Positions 52,963 to 64,000 of a DNA stretch of 64,000 bases are shown in pieces (position 1 is the first letter of the stretch; every line of letters starts with the position of its first letter). A model generated the notes under the pieces. The model searched no databases and was not told the origin of the DNA. It was given only the letters and a program-made list of their open reading frames with translations. The position numbers and the translations under genes were made by a program. Source of the stretch: Rudaea sp. 3F27F6 (GTDB taxonomy: Bacteria > Pseudomonadota > Gammaproteobacteria > Xanthomonadales > Rhodanobacteraceae); the NCBI RefSeq assembly GCF_005503555.1, contig NZ_SCNG01000001.1, positions 1,818,529 through 1,882,528 of the forward strand, given 5' to 3'.

Positions 52963-54666
52963 TTACGCCTTGGCCGGCACCGCGGCGCCGATGCGCTTGG
53001 TGATGATCCACTGCTGCAGCAGCGACAGCCAGCCGTTGACGGTCCAGTACAGGGTCAGGCCGGCGGGCGCGAACGCAAACATCACGGCGAAGATCAGCGG
53101 CATGAACTTCATCATGCGCTGCTGCATCGGGTCCATGTTCGGCGACATCGGCGAAATCCACTGGGTCGCGAGCATCGCCACGCCGTTCAAGATCGGCAGG
53201 ATGAACAGGGGATCGGGCGCGGACAGATTCTGGATCCAGCCGAAGAACGGCGCCTGGCGCAGCTCGACGCTCTCCTGCAGCACCCAGAGCAGGGCGAAGA
53301 AGATCGGCATCTGGATCAGGATCGGCAGGCAGCCGCCGAGCGGATTGATCTTTTCCTTCTTATACAGCTCCATCATCGCCGTGTTGAGCTTCTGCTTGTC
53401 GTCGCCGTAGCGCTCCTTGAGCGCTTCGAGACGCGGCTGGAACTGCTTCATCTTCGCCATCGAGCGGTACTGCGCTTCACTCGGCTTGTACAGCAGCAGT
53501 TTGATCAGCAGCACGAGCAGGATGATCGCCACACCCCAGTTGCCGGTGAGCTTGTGCAACTGCACGAGCACCCAGTGCATCGGTTGCGCGATAAAAGTCA
53601 GGATGCCGTAGTCGGCGGTGAGGTCGAGGCCTGGAGCAACATTGGCGAGATCGCTCTGCAGCTTGGGACCCATATAAAGACGTGTCGCGAAAGTGCCGGT
53701 CGCATTCGGCGCGACCGTCTGCGCGGACGACATCGCGCGGATCATGTAGCGCGGCGCACCGTCGGTCGTGATCGTCGTCGTGCTGTATTGATCGGCTTCA
53801 CCCGCCGCCGGGATGAACGCGGCGAAGAAGTAGTGCTGGAGCAGGGCGATCCAGCCGCCGCTGACTTCGGTGTTGTTGAGCGGGGATTCCGCGTACTTGG
53901 CAAACGGCAGCTTGTTGAACTTGCCCTGGGCATACCAGGCCGCGCCGACGAAGGCGTAGGCCTCGGGGTTGTACACGGCGAACAGACCACCGCTGACGGT
54001 CGGCGGGGCGGTGCGCTGCAACTGTCGGTATTCGTTGCCGACCCACGGCGCGGCGCTCGCGTTGGTGACTTCTTCGCGCGTTTCGACCAGATAGCTGCCG
54101 CGTGTGAAGACGTAGATCTTGCGCACGCTGATGCCGGAAGCGTCGGTCCAGGTCAGCGGCACTTCGATCTTGTCGCTGCCGTCGGCAAGCTCGTAGCTCG
54201 ATTTCTCGGCATTGAACAGTGCCTTGTGATTCGGCGCCGCCGCACCGTTGCTGACCAGGCCGGTCTGCGCGACGAAGTAGTGCGGGTTGCCTTCTTCGAG
54301 CAGGCGCACCGGCTGGGTTTTGTCCTTGGGATCGATCGGATAGGCGAGCAGGTCCGCACGCACGACGCTGCCGCCGGCGGTGCTGATCGCAACGCGTAGT
54401 ACGTCGGTCGTGATGGTGATCGTCTGCGCCGCCGGATTCTGCGCCACATCGCCCGTGGGCACTGCCGCGGTGGCGGAAGTTGCAGCCGCAGCGGCAGCCG
54501 CGGGTACATCATTGGCGCCGGACGCCGTCGCCGGTGTCGAGCTGTTCGTGCCGGCCGCCGCCGTGGGGGCGGCAGATTTCGGACCGTAGTCCTGCTCCCA
54601 GGCCTGATAGAGAAAATAGCTGACCGCAAGCAGGGCGAGCAGCAGGAAGGAACGGGTGCTGGACAT
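52963..54666 (-). CDS. yidC: Membrane protein insertase YidC
   Basis: A 567-residue inner-membrane insertase. It has an N-terminal span (SFLLLALLAVSYFLYQAW), a long Ala/Thr-rich segment and periplasmic domain (~50-340), then the conserved insertase core with five spans and the QPMHWVLVQLHKLTGNWG and CLPILIQMPIFFALLW motifs. The C-terminal KRIGAAVPAKA is short and basic. It lies 68 bases after rnpA with no yidD between. It functions with SecYEG or alone to insert membrane proteins. Confidence 0.97.
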   Translation of the reverse strand: MSSTRSFLLLALLAVSYFLYQAWEQDYGPKSAAPTAAAGTNSSTPATASGANDVPAAAAAAATSATAAVPTGDVAQNPAAQTITITTDVLRVAISTAGGSVVRADLLAYPIDPKDKTQPVRLLEEGNPHYFVAQTGLVSNGAAAPNHKALFNAEKSSYELADGSDKIEVPLTWTDASGISVRKIYVFTRGSYLVETREEVTNASAAPWVGNEYRQLQRTAPPTVSGGLFAVYNPEAYAFVGAAWYAQGKFNKLPFAKYAESPLNNTEVSGGWIALLQHYFFAAFIPAAGEADQYSTTTITTDGAPRYMIRAMSSAQTVAPNATGTFATRLYMGPKLQSDLANVAPGLDLTADYGILTFIAQPMHWVLVQLHKLTGNWGVAIILLVLLIKLLLYKPSEAQYRSMAKMKQFQPRLEALKERYGDDKQKLNTAMMELYKKEKINPLGGCLPILIQMPIFFALLWVLQESVELRQAPFFGWIQNLSAPDPLFILPILNGVAMLATQWISPMSPNMDPMQQRMMKFMPLIFAVMFAFAPAGLTLYWTVNGWLSLLQQWIITKRIGAAVPAKA

Positions 54667-54734
54667 GGATGACTCGAGGTAAAGAATGGCGCGCGTTCAA
54701 GCGGTGAGGGCGTGAACGCGGAGGTTCAAGCGGA

Positions 54735-55184
54735 TCAAACGCGGTCGCGCATTGTGCCGGTACCCTCGGCGGGGTTCAACAACGGCGCCGCGGCGGGATC
54801 GCGCGCCGTCGCGGCAGCTTCACCTGCGATCTGTTTCAATTTGTGCCAAAGCTGGTCGAGCTCGCGGCGCAAATGAGCGTTATCGAGTTCCGCGGCGGAG
54901 ACTCGTGCGATCACGAGCACGTCGCAGAACGGCAGGTCGCGGCGGCAAAGGCGGAAACTTTCGCGTATCTGCCGGCGCACGCGGTTGCGTACGACGGCGA
55001 GTTTGGAGACACGACGAGACACGGCCATGCCGAGACGCGCAGTCGGCGTCTCGTTGAGCCGGAATTCGCATTGAAAATGCCGCACGGAGATGCGCTTGCC
55101 GGAGCGGCGCAGCGCGGCGAATTCGTCGGGCCGCAGAAGACGTGCGGCGCGAGGAAAGGCAAGACCCGGCGATGAGGAGCTCAT
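54735..55184 (-). CDS. rnpA: Ribonuclease P protein component
   Basis: A 149-residue RNase P protein subunit that processes tRNA 5' ends with the RNA component. The signature [13 protein letters not shown] is present, preceded by [14 protein letters not shown]. The N-terminus has [15 protein letters not shown], as in E. coli. A C-terminal Ala-rich extension (~25 residues) is longer than usual. It follows rpmH by 49 bases in the conserved order. Confidence 0.95.
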   Translation of the reverse strand: MSSSSPGLAFPRAARLLRPDEFAALRRSGKRISVRHFQCEFRLNETPTARLGMAVSRRVSKLAVVRNRVRRQIRESFRLCRRDLPFCDVLVIARVSAAELDNAHLRRELDQLWHKLKQIAGEAAATARDPAAAPLLNPAEGTGTMRDRV

Positions 55185-55233
55185 CGCACGCGAGACTTCA
55201 GTACGCGGAAACGCGTTCCGAGACCGAGCCGGT

Positions 55234-55374
55234 TTACGGGATCAGACGCTTGCGGCCCTTGGCGCGACGCGCGTTGAGCACAGCGCGACCGCCGCGAGTT
55301 TTCATGCGCGCACGAAAACCGTGGGTGCGGGCGTGTTTGAGATTGCCGGGTTGGAAAGTGCGCTTCGTGGCCAT
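55234..55374 (-). CDS. rpmH: 50S ribosomal protein L34
   Basis: A 46-residue ribosomal protein L34 ([20 protein letters not shown] start, [18 protein letters not shown] end). An ATA-KRTFQP start two residues longer than E. coli is typical in this order. The longer frame to 55422 is rejected by comparison. It is the first gene of the leftward origin operon and divergent from dnaA. Confidence 0.97.
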   Translation of the reverse strand: MATKRTFQPGNLKHARTHGFRARMKTRGGRAVLNARRAKGRKRLIP

Positions 55375-55531
55375 GACACTTAGACAAATGCAGGGAAAAA
55401 GAGGCGGGATATTAGCGATCAAACCGGACCGGAGTCAAGCGTGCCGGGCTTGGCGGTCGTCGCCGGGCAAGCGTAGACTCGCCTGCCGTTCGAGCGAAGG
55501 CCGCACGAACGCCATCCGTGGATATTTCCTA

Positions 55532-56878
55532 ATGACCGATCTCTGGCGTCGCTGCCTGGAACGCCTCGAAGGCGAACTCAGCGTCGAAGACCTGCACACT
55601 TGGCTCGCCCCTTTGCAAGCCACCGAAGACGAGGACGGTTTGCGCGTCCTCGCGCCGAATCACTATACCCTCGACGTCGTCCGCGAGCGCTTTCAGTTGC
55701 GTATCGCCGCCGTGCTTCAACATCTCAACGGCGGCCCGGTGCCGCTGCGCCTAGACGTCGGCACGCTCAACAAGGCGCCGGTCCCCGGAGGGCGCAAGCC
55801 CGCGCCGAACGGCGCCCACGGCCGCGCTGCCAAGTCTGCGACCGAGGCGGATTCGTTCGAGCCGAATCTCGATCCGCATTACACCTTCGAGCTCTTCGTC
55901 GAAGGCAAGTCGAACCAGCTCGGCAAAGCCGCGGCGATCCAGGTCGCGAACAACCCGGGCCGCGCGTACAACCCGCTGCTGCTTTACGGTGGCACGGGGC
56001 TCGGCAAGACCCACCTGATGCATGCAGCGGGCAATCTGATGCGCTCGCTCAATCCGGCGACCAAGGTGATGTACCTGCGTTCGGAACAGTTCGTCAGCGA
56101 AATGATCCAGGCCTTGCGCACCAAGAGCATGGACGACTTCAAGCGCCGCTTCCGTGCGGTCGATGCGCTGCTGATCGACGATATCCAATTCTTCGCCGGC
56201 AAGGACACGACGCAGGAGGAGTTCTTCCACACCTTCAACGCGTTGGTCGAGAGCAAACAACAGCTCATCATGACCTGCGACCGCTATCCGAAGGAGGTCG
56301 ACAATCTCGAGCCGCGCCTCAAGTCGCGCCTCGGCTGGGGCCTCAGCGTGGCAATCGAACCGCCCGACTTCGAAACGCGTGCGGCGATCGTGCTCGCCAA
56401 GGCGCAAGCCAAGGGCGTCGATCTGCCCGACGAAGTCGCACAGCTCATGGCCAAGCGCATGCGCTCCAACGTGCGCGATCTCGAGGGCGCATTGAATACG
56501 CTGGTGGCGCGCGCGAATTTTCTCGGCGCGCAGATCAACACCGAGTTCGCGCTCGAAACCTTGCGCGATCTGCTTACCGTGCACGCGCAGGCGATCACGA
56601 TCTCCAACATTCAGAAGACGGTCGCCGACTACTACCAACTGCGCTTATCCGACCTGCTGTCGATGAATCGCAGCCGTTCATTGGCGCGGCCGCGGCAGCT
56701 GGCCATGGCGCTGGCGAAAGAGTTGACCGAACACAGTCTGCCCGAGATCGGACGCGGCTTCGGCGGACGCGATCACACCACAGTCATGCACGCGTGCCGA
56801 ACCATCCGCGACCTGCGTGCGACCGACGGAAAATTGCGGCAAGATTGGGAAAAATTGCTTCGTGTGCTTACGGAATAG
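55532..56878 (+). CDS. dnaA: Chromosomal replication initiator DnaA
   Basis: A 448-residue AAA+ initiator. The domains are an N-terminal helicase-loading domain (~1-85, [20 protein letters not shown]), a linker, the ATPase with Walker A GGTGLGKT (residues 153-160) and Walker [10 protein letters not shown], and the C-terminal DNA-binding domain with [18 protein letters not shown] 55532 is the conserved start; the 157-base upstream region separates it from the divergent rpmH. DnaA boxes are found downstream in the dnaA-dnaN gap. Confidence 0.98.
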   Translation: MTDLWRRCLERLEGELSVEDLHTWLAPLQATEDEDGLRVLAPNHYTLDVVRERFQLRIAAVLQHLNGGPVPLRLDVGTLNKAPVPGGRKPAPNGAHGRAAKSATEADSFEPNLDPHYTFELFVEGKSNQLGKAAAIQVANNPGRAYNPLLLYGGTGLGKTHLMHAAGNLMRSLNPATKVMYLRSEQFVSEMIQALRTKSMDDFKRRFRAVDALLIDDIQFFAGKDTTQEEFFHTFNALVESKQQLIMTCDRYPKEVDNLEPRLKSRLGWGLSVAIEPPDFETRAAIVLAKAQAKGVDLPDEVAQLMAKRMRSNVRDLEGALNTLVARANFLGAQINTEFALETLRDLLTVHAQAITISNIQKTVADYYQLRLSDLLSMNRSRSLARPRQLAMALAKELTEHSLPEIGRGFGGRDHTTVMHACRTIRDLRATDGKLRQDWEKLLRVLTE

Positions 56879-57098
56879 GATATTCTGTGGATAGTTTTTC
56901 CGGCGCGCTCACGCCCGGACTTATCCACAGATAGAACACAACGCGGACGGGCAGATATCCCGACCGACGGAAATTTTTATCTATCTGATTTTATTGATAA
57001 TAATAGGCTGTTTCCGGTTACGCACAGGACCTACAGCTACTACGCTTTTCATATCTTTTCAAAAGACTAGAAGCAGCGAATCCGAAGGACTTTGATCT
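56879..57098. other. Candidate chromosomal origin oriC (dnaA-dnaN intergenic)
   Basis: This 220-base gap holds a perfect DnaA box TTATCCACA (56921-56929), a reverse-strand box CTATCCACA (56886-56894), a weaker TTACGCACA (57017-57025), and a strongly AT-rich stretch 56971-57007 that could be the unwinding element. Gene order diverges here between the leftward rpmH and the rightward dnaA-gyrB operons. The number of boxes is modest, so a role of the rpmH-dnaA gap (55375-55531) cannot be excluded. Confidence 0.7.
56921..56929 (+). promoter_or_regulatory. Consensus DnaA box
   Basis: TTATCCACA matches the E. coli R1-type box at all nine positions and lies 42 bases after the dnaA stop. Confidence 0.85.
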
Positions 57099-58199
57099 AT
57101 GCGGTTTACCATTCAGCGCGAAGTGCTCCTCAAACCACTGCAGCAAGTCGTCGGCGTAGTCGAACGGCGGCAGACGCTGCCGGTGCTGGCGAATCTTCTC
57201 GTGGTCGCCACGCCACAGCAGGTGAGCTTCACGGGCACCGATCTCGAAGTCGAGATGGCCGCAACCACGCAGGCCGATCAGATCGAAGCCGGCGAGATCA
57301 CGATTCCCGCGCGCAAGTTGTTCGACATCTGCCGCGCACTGCCGGACGGCAGCAAGATCGAGTTCAAGCTCAACGGCGACCGAGTCGAGGTCAAATCGGG
57401 CCGCAGCCGTTTTACTTTGGCGACTCTGCCGGCGAGCGAATTCCCGGTCATCGAGAATATCGACCTCGTCGAGCGCGTCAGCCTGCCCGAGGCCACGCTC
57501 AAGGGCCTGATGGATCGCACCGCATTCGCGATGGCGCAACAGGACGTACGCTATTACCTCAACGGCTTGCTGCTTGATCTGCGCGAACACGCGTTGCGCA
57601 GTGTGGCGACCGACGGACATCGTCTCGCCGTTGTTGAGACGAATCTTTCGGCCGGCGTTGCGGCGCAGCGACAGATCCTTATCCCGCGCAAGGGCGTGTT
57701 GGAACTGCAGGGTCTATTCGAGATTGGTGACGGAGCGGTCGAACTCGAGTTTGGCCGTGCCCACCTGCGCGTCAAGCGCGGCGAGGTGACGTTTACATCG
57801 AAGCTGATCGATGGCCGTTTCCCCGATTACGAGGCCGTCGTGCCGATCGGCGCCGACAAAGAAGTGCGCGTAAGCCGCGAGGCGCTGCGCGGCGCCTTGC
57901 AACGCGCGGCGATTTTGTCGAACGAGAAGTATCGGGGCGTGAAGCTCGAAGTCAGCCCGAACAAGCTGCGCATCATTGCGCATAACCCGGAGCAGGAAGA
58001 GGCGGTCGAAGAAATCGAAGCCAAGACCGGTGTGGCCGAACTCGGCGTCGGTTTCAACGTCAATTATCTGCTCGACGCGCTCAACGCGCTCGGCGGTGAG
58101 GAAGTGTTGATGTGCCTGCGCGACGGCAACTCCAGTTGCCTGTTGCGTGCCCCGGACAGCGAGCAGGCGCGGCACGTGATTATGCCGCTGCGTCTCTGA
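57099..58199 (+). CDS. dnaN: DNA polymerase III beta sliding clamp
   Basis: A 366-residue sliding clamp, processivity factor of the replicative polymerase. The sequence starts MRFTIQREVLLKPLQQVVGV and contains the three-clamp-domain pattern, with RSVATDGHRLA and the C-terminal HVIMPLRL ending. GAAGGA upstream of ATG 57099 is a good ribosome-binding site. It is preceded by the oriC candidate and followed by a terminator before recF. Confidence 0.98.
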   Translation: MRFTIQREVLLKPLQQVVGVVERRQTLPVLANLLVVATPQQVSFTGTDLEVEMAATTQADQIEAGEITIPARKLFDICRALPDGSKIEFKLNGDRVEVKSGRSRFTLATLPASEFPVIENIDLVERVSLPEATLKGLMDRTAFAMAQQDVRYYLNGLLLDLREHALRSVATDGHRLAVVETNLSAGVAAQRQILIPRKGVLELQGLFEIGDGAVELEFGRAHLRVKRGEVTFTSKLIDGRFPDYEAVVPIGADKEVRVSREALRGALQRAAILSNEKYRGVKLEVSPNKLRIIAHNPEQEEAVEEIEAKTGVAELGVGFNVNYLLDALNALGGEEVLMCLRDGNSSCLLRAPDSEQARHVIMPLRL

Positions 58200-58218
58200 C
58201 CTGCATTGCTCGCCAGCA

Positions 58219-58257
58219 CGGCGCAGACCTGAATCCGGTCTGCGCCGTTGATTCTTT
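58219..58257 (+). terminator. Rho-independent terminator after dnaN
   Basis: CGGCGCAGACC (58219-58229) pairs perfectly with GGTCTGCGCCG (58237-58247), followed by a T-rich stretch ATTCTTTT. It would separate dnaN from recF, unlike the coupled dnaN-recF of some species. Confidence 0.85.
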
Positions 58258-58614
58258 TCCCTTCTTTCTTCGATCAGCCGGATACTTCCCGAGAGGGAAC
58301 GTCATCGCAGCCGTGCGGGATCATAAGCAATCCTCTGTCGCGTCCCGCTCTCTCGCGCGTGGAGCGGGGACAGCCGACCGCAGGGAAGACCTGCTTCGAC
58401 GTCGGCGGTCTGAATTTCCTTCCGCAGCCTCCAGCGGCAAGGGCATACGGGTCGAAGTTGCGATGACATCGACTTCACATATGCCCGCTCACCCCATTGT
58501 ATTCGGAGCAATCTCCTTTAGGTATTCGGAAGGCGCAGACTCAGCTCGCTTAGCTTGCTGCGTCAAATCCAGCGATTGGAAGTCGGAATCGAGCGACGGA
58601 ACGTCGAGACTGTC
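58258..58614. other. Gene-free stretch between dnaN terminator and recF
   Basis: About 357 bases lack a plausible gene with family support on either strand. The recF promoter must lie here, but I see no convincing -35/-10 pair, operator or repeat. A short T-rich stretch near 58250-58275 belongs to the terminator. Confidence 0.5.
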
Positions 58615-59694
58615 GTGTATCTGACCGAGCTGCGAATTCAGAACCTGCGCAACATAGAAGACGCGCAGATCGAACTGAGCGCCGGGCTGAACTTATTTGT
58701 CGGTCCCAATGGCGCGGGCAAGACCAGCATGCTCGAAGGAGCGCACTTGCTCTCGCGCGGAGTGAGTTTTCGTACGCACCAATTGGATCATGTTCAGCGG
58801 CGTGGTTCGGCCGAGTTGGCTTTGTTTGCGAAGCTGGAACATCAAGGCGCTGCGCATCGGGTGGGCCTATTGCGCCGGTCCGGACGCTGGACCGCGCGCG
58901 TCGACGGGGACGCGCCGGCGACGCTTTCTGAATTGTTTTCGATCTGCGCCGTCGTCTGCTTCGAACCGGGAAGCCATGCTTTGATCTCGGGACCTGCAGA
59001 AGGGCGGCGCGGGTTTCTCGATTGGGGCGTGTTCCACGTGGAACACGACTTTGCGATGCGCATGCGCCGCTACCGCCGCGCGCTGCGTCAGCGCAACGCA
59101 TTGCTTAAACAGAACGCCCCGGAGGATGAGCTTTCCATCTGGGACAGCGAGCTAGGCGAGGCAGCCGAGCCGTTGGCCGCGGCGCGCGAAGCCTATGTCG
59201 AACGTTTGCGCGCGCAGCTAATTCCCCTGCTGTCTGAGTACTTGCCCGAACTTGGGCAGGCCGACTTGAAGTTCCGTCCGGGTTGGAACCGCAGCCATTC
59301 TCTTGCGCAAGCTCTTGCCGAGATTCGAGTCCGGGACCGCGCGCTCGGCCATACCTCACGAGGTTTGCATCGCGCCGATTGGAACATTGCGTTCGCTTCG
59401 GCGCCGACGCACGAACAGCTATCGCGTGGACAGGAGAAGCTGTGCGCGATTGCCTGCATGCTTGCGCAGGCTCGCGTTTATCAGGCGCTGCGGCACGACT
59501 GGCCGATCATTGCGCTGGACGACTTGTGCTCGGAACTCGACGAGGCTCACCAGCAGGCCGCGCTGGCTGCGATGATGGCAAGCGGTGCGCAGATTTTGTT
59601 GACGGGGACGGAGATACCGGTTGCATTGACGGAGCGGTTTCCTCCGCAGCGTCGGTTCCACGTGGAACAGGGCAGGATGCGCGAGGTGGTATAA
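58615..59694 (+). CDS. recF: DNA replication and repair protein RecF
   Basis: A 359-residue SMC-like ATPase that loads RecA at gaps. Walker A is GPNGAGKTSM, the ABC signature-like motif is LSRGQEKLCAI and the D-loop/Walker B region is IIALDDLCSELD. GTG 58615 gives VYLTELRIQNLRN, the usual N-terminus; a TTG at 58555 adds 20 residues without support. It is 60 bases before gyrB, and probably co-transcribed with it. Confidence 0.93.
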   Translation: MYLTELRIQNLRNIEDAQIELSAGLNLFVGPNGAGKTSMLEGAHLLSRGVSFRTHQLDHVQRRGSAELALFAKLEHQGAAHRVGLLRRSGRWTARVDGDAPATLSELFSICAVVCFEPGSHALISGPAEGRRGFLDWGVFHVEHDFAMRMRRYRRALRQRNALLKQNAPEDELSIWDSELGEAAEPLAAAREAYVERLRAQLIPLLSEYLPELGQADLKFRPGWNRSHSLAQALAEIRVRDRALGHTSRGLHRADWNIAFASAPTHEQLSRGQEKLCAIACMLAQARVYQALRHDWPIIALDDLCSELDEAHQQAALAAMMASGAQILLTGTEIPVALTERFPPQRRFHVEQGRMREVV

Positions 59695-62193
<2,499 letters not shown>

Positions 62194-62218
62194 ACATAAT
62201 TCGCAATCGCGGCGCATC

Positions 62219-62234
62219 AAAACGTTAACGTTTT
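62219..62234. promoter_or_regulatory. 16-base perfect palindrome upstream of the TPR gene
   Basis: AAAACGTTAACGTTTT is a perfect palindrome with a TAGAAT -10-like hexamer 7 bases downstream (62241-62246), placing it over the -35 region of a probable promoter. It looks like an operator of a dimeric regulator such as a LacI-family protein, but the regulator is unknown. Confidence 0.5.
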
Positions 62235-62308
62235 CGTGCGTAGAATAGTCCGATCAAAAACACGACGCCGGCAGCGCCGGCGTCCACAACGGCCGTGAGG
62301 GAGGAACC

Positions 62309-63499
62309 ATGAGCAGTCGCAGTTATACACGTATACTTTTTAGCATCTTTGTCGCCTTCACTCTGCTGGCGGGCAACGCCTGGGCAGACAAGAAGAGCGA
62401 AAAAGAAGCGCCGCTGTATCCGAACGCGACGCGCAAGGATCCGAAGAACGACATGAATTCCGCGAGCGTGCAGAAAGATCTGCAGAAGGCGCTCGATTTG
62501 CTCAACGACAACAAGGCCGATGAAGCCGCGCCGCTGCTGCAGAAAATCATCGACGACTCCAAGTCGGGCAAATACGCGAAAGCTCTCGCGACCCAGGGCC
62601 AGGGCCAGATCGCCTACGACAAGCAGGACAACGCCGGCGCGGTCAAATCTTGGCGCGCCGCTTACGACATGGACGCGCTGCCGAACAATCAGCAATTCAC
62701 CTTGCTGCTCAACATCGCCAACCTGCAGCAGCAGGACGAGAAATACCAGGATTCGCTCAACACGCTCGACGAATACTTCAAGGCGACCAACGGCGGCAAG
62801 CCGGAGGCTTACGCCCTGCAAGGCAATGACTACTACCGCCTCGACAAGTACCAGGACGCGATCAATTCGATCACCAAGGCGCAGTCGATGACCGACAAGC
62901 CGAATGACAACTGGAATCAGATCCTGATGGCGTCGTACGCGAATCTGGACCAGTACGACAAGGCCGGCGAACTGATTGAGAAACAGCTCGCCAAGACGCC
63001 CGGCGATGCGAAGCTCGTCGAGCAGGGAGTCAAGATCTACGTCAACGGCCGCCAGTACGACAAGGCGCAGGCGCTGCTCGACCAGAACAAAGGCAGCCTA
63101 AGCAACGACACTCTGTATCAGTTGTATCGTGCGCTCGGCGCCGCTTACTCGCAGGAAAAGGACGCCGACGCCAAGGCGATCGATGCGTTCGCGAAGGCGT
63201 CGCCGCTGGCCAAGACCGGCGAAGTCGACTACTACCGCGGCAGCCTCTTGCTCAACAACGACCGCGCCAAGGATGCGACCCAGGCGTTGCAGCAGGCGAT
63301 CACGAAGGGCGGCCTCAAAGAGACCGGCAAGGCCTATCTGATGCTCGGCGACGCCTACAACCAGATCGACGACGTCGCGCATGCGCGCGAAGCGTGGACG
63401 AAGGCCAAGGGCTATCCGGAATCGCAGAAGTCCGCGGAGCAGCGTCTCAACGTCGGCGGTCACGTCAAGATGACGCCGACGCAGAAAAAGAAGAACTGA
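62309..63499 (+). CDS. Exported tetratricopeptide-repeat protein
   Basis: A 396-residue protein with a signal peptide (MSSRSYTRILFSIFVAFTLLAGNAWA) and repeated TPR-like helices, e.g. ALDLLNDNKADEAAPLLQKI, YRLDKYQDAINSITKAQ and LGDAYNQIDDVAHAREAWTKA. It lies just before tonB in the arrangement typical of Lysobacterales, where a TPR protein precedes the TonB-ExbB-ExbD genes. GGGAGGAA precedes ATG 62309. It may scaffold the TonB system in the periplasm, by context only. Confidence 0.88.
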   Translation: MSSRSYTRILFSIFVAFTLLAGNAWADKKSEKEAPLYPNATRKDPKNDMNSASVQKDLQKALDLLNDNKADEAAPLLQKIIDDSKSGKYAKALATQGQGQIAYDKQDNAGAVKSWRAAYDMDALPNNQQFTLLLNIANLQQQDEKYQDSLNTLDEYFKATNGGKPEAYALQGNDYYRLDKYQDAINSITKAQSMTDKPNDNWNQILMASYANLDQYDKAGELIEKQLAKTPGDAKLVEQGVKIYVNGRQYDKAQALLDQNKGSLSNDTLYQLYRALGAAYSQEKDADAKAIDAFAKASPLAKTGEVDYYRGSLLLNNDRAKDATQALQQAITKGGLKETGKAYLMLGDAYNQIDDVAHAREAWTKAKGYPESQKSAEQRLNVGGHVKMTPTQKKKN

Positions 63500-63672
63500 T
63501 TTCCAGAGGCGGGACGCGCGATCGGCCCGTTTTCATCCGAGTATACTTTTTGCACCAGCCGCGGCAATTGACGCGCCGCGGCTTGCATGAGTATGCGGAA
63601 ATTGGCATGCTGCAAGACCGCGAGCGATTGCAGCACCAGGGGCAGAATACTTGAGTGAGGCGGTGAAAATGC

Positions 63673-63700
63673 TTGTACGCACCGCCCGCGCTGTTGTAAT
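63673..63700 (+). promoter_or_regulatory. Candidate tonB promoter
   Basis: TTGTAC (63673-63678) and TGTAAT (63695-63700) are separated by 16 bases and would start transcription about 90 bases before the tonB ATG. No Fur box is apparent. Confidence 0.4.
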
Positions 63701-63795
63701 TTGCTAAGCGACTCGCGCGATTGAGTTTTGGGGTTGGCTACGGCGGTTTCCGCCGTTGCCCGGGATGATGCTCCCTACGTAATTGGTTGGCACTG

Positions 63796-64000
63796 ATGTC
63801 ATCAGCAGAAACGGACAAAACGAGTTTCAATTGGCGGCGCACCATAGCCTGGGCCGGTGCGCTTGCCCTCCATGGCTTCCTTTTCCTCATGTTGCTGGCG
63901 CCCGTGCAGCCGCCGACGGCCAAGGAGCGCGCCAAAGAGAACGTGGTGCAGGTCGAGTTCATCGAACCGCCGCCGCCGCCGCCACCGCCACCGCCGCCGC
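63796..64000 (+). CDS. tonB: Energy transducer TonB (3'-truncated by window edge)
   Basis: The first 68 residues of TonB are present: a cytoplasmic start, one membrane helix (TIAWAGALALHGFLFLMLLA, residues ~16-35) with the SxxxH-like histidine, then VVQVEFIEPP followed by a proline-rich run typical of the periplasmic spacer. TonB transmits proton-motive force to outer-membrane receptors. The gene continues beyond base 64000, and ExbB/ExbD genes are expected next. Confidence 0.93.
   Translation, partial: MSSAETDKTSFNWRRTIAWAGALALHGFLFLMLLAPVQPPTAKERAKENVVQVEFIEPPPPPPPPPPP

Noticed and set aside
55375..55531. rpmH-dnaA gap as main oriC
   Set aside because: Only a weak ATCCGTGGATATT box-like site is visible, against one consensus box and an AT-rich element in the dnaA-dnaN gap.
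62331..63551. The 11-base GTATACTTTTT present at 62331 and 63541
   Set aside because: The first copy lies in coding sequence and the repeat is short; chance is a sufficient explanation.
63557..63583. AGCCGCGGC/GCCGCGGCT hairpin as terminator of the TPR gene
   Set aside because: Perfect short stem but no U tract and a long distance from the stop; not called.
63500..63795. Fur box ahead of tonB
   Set aside because: No stretch resembles GATAATGATAATCATTATC, so iron control is not supported by sequence here.

Overview
This 64 kb window is high-GC chromosomal DNA, most likely from a gammaproteobacterium of the order Lysobacterales (Xanthomonadales). The reasons are the order rpmH-rnpA-yidC-mnmE / dnaA-dnaN-recF-gyrB-TPR-tonB around the replication origin, a small RNA of the Xanthomonas sX13 type after polA, a chorismatase of the XanB2 type beside aryl-polyene (xanthomonadin-like) genes, and typical xanthomonad REP-like hairpins and GGATTCG repeats. 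I see no tRNA, rRNA, CRISPR array, prophage or intact insertion sequence. Genus and species cannot be set from the sequence alone.

Layout. 1-4.5 kb: polA (5' end outside the window), an sX13-like RNA, and a LysR regulator divergent from a 65-residue protein. 4.6-10.4 kb: a small secreted protein, two unrelated NADP-isocitrate dehydrogenases (dimeric, then monomeric), and cysG. 10.4-16.4 kb: an SDR reductase with its ArsR-type regulator, and a two-gene RND efflux operon. 16.4-20.4 kb: an alpha/beta hydrolase-zapE operon, an ACP phosphodiesterase-like gene, a glycosyltransferase and a membrane-anchored cytochrome c5. 20.4-30.4 kb: a dispersed aryl-polyene pigment locus (ketoreductase, two hot-dog dehydratases, MMPL exporter, LolA-like carrier, acyltransferase, membrane protein, acyl carrier protein, chorismatase), interrupted by a lipoprotein-ECF sigma-anti-sigma operon and a small membrane protein. 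30.4-41.5 kb: a GNAT enzyme, a polytopic membrane protein, a transmembrane Ser/Thr kinase, a cNMP-patatin protein, oligopeptidase A, a glycosyltransferase bracketed by dispersed repeats, exonuclease III and a UPF0149 protein. 41.5-51.6 kb: a DUF885 exported protein, a YCII/VOC/SigJ-like sigma operon, an LpxO-like hydroxylase, a DPP-IV-like peptidase, a glutathione transferase and an SGNH hydrolase. 51.6-64 kb: the replication-origin region, ending in a truncated tonB.

How the parts work together. The origin region diverges: mnmE, yidC, rnpA and rpmH read left, while dnaA, dnaN, recF and gyrB read right. The dnaA-dnaN gap holds a consensus DnaA box, two weaker boxes and an AT-rich stretch, so oriC is most likely there. 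In the pigment region, a XanB2-like chorismatase would make 3-hydroxybenzoate as starter. The acyl carrier protein, dehydratases and ketoreductase would extend the polyene, the acyltransferase would attach it to a lipid, and the LolA-like protein and MMPL exporter would move it to the outer membrane. The ketosynthases and the aryl:ACP ligase this pathway needs are not in the window, so they must lie elsewhere or be lost.
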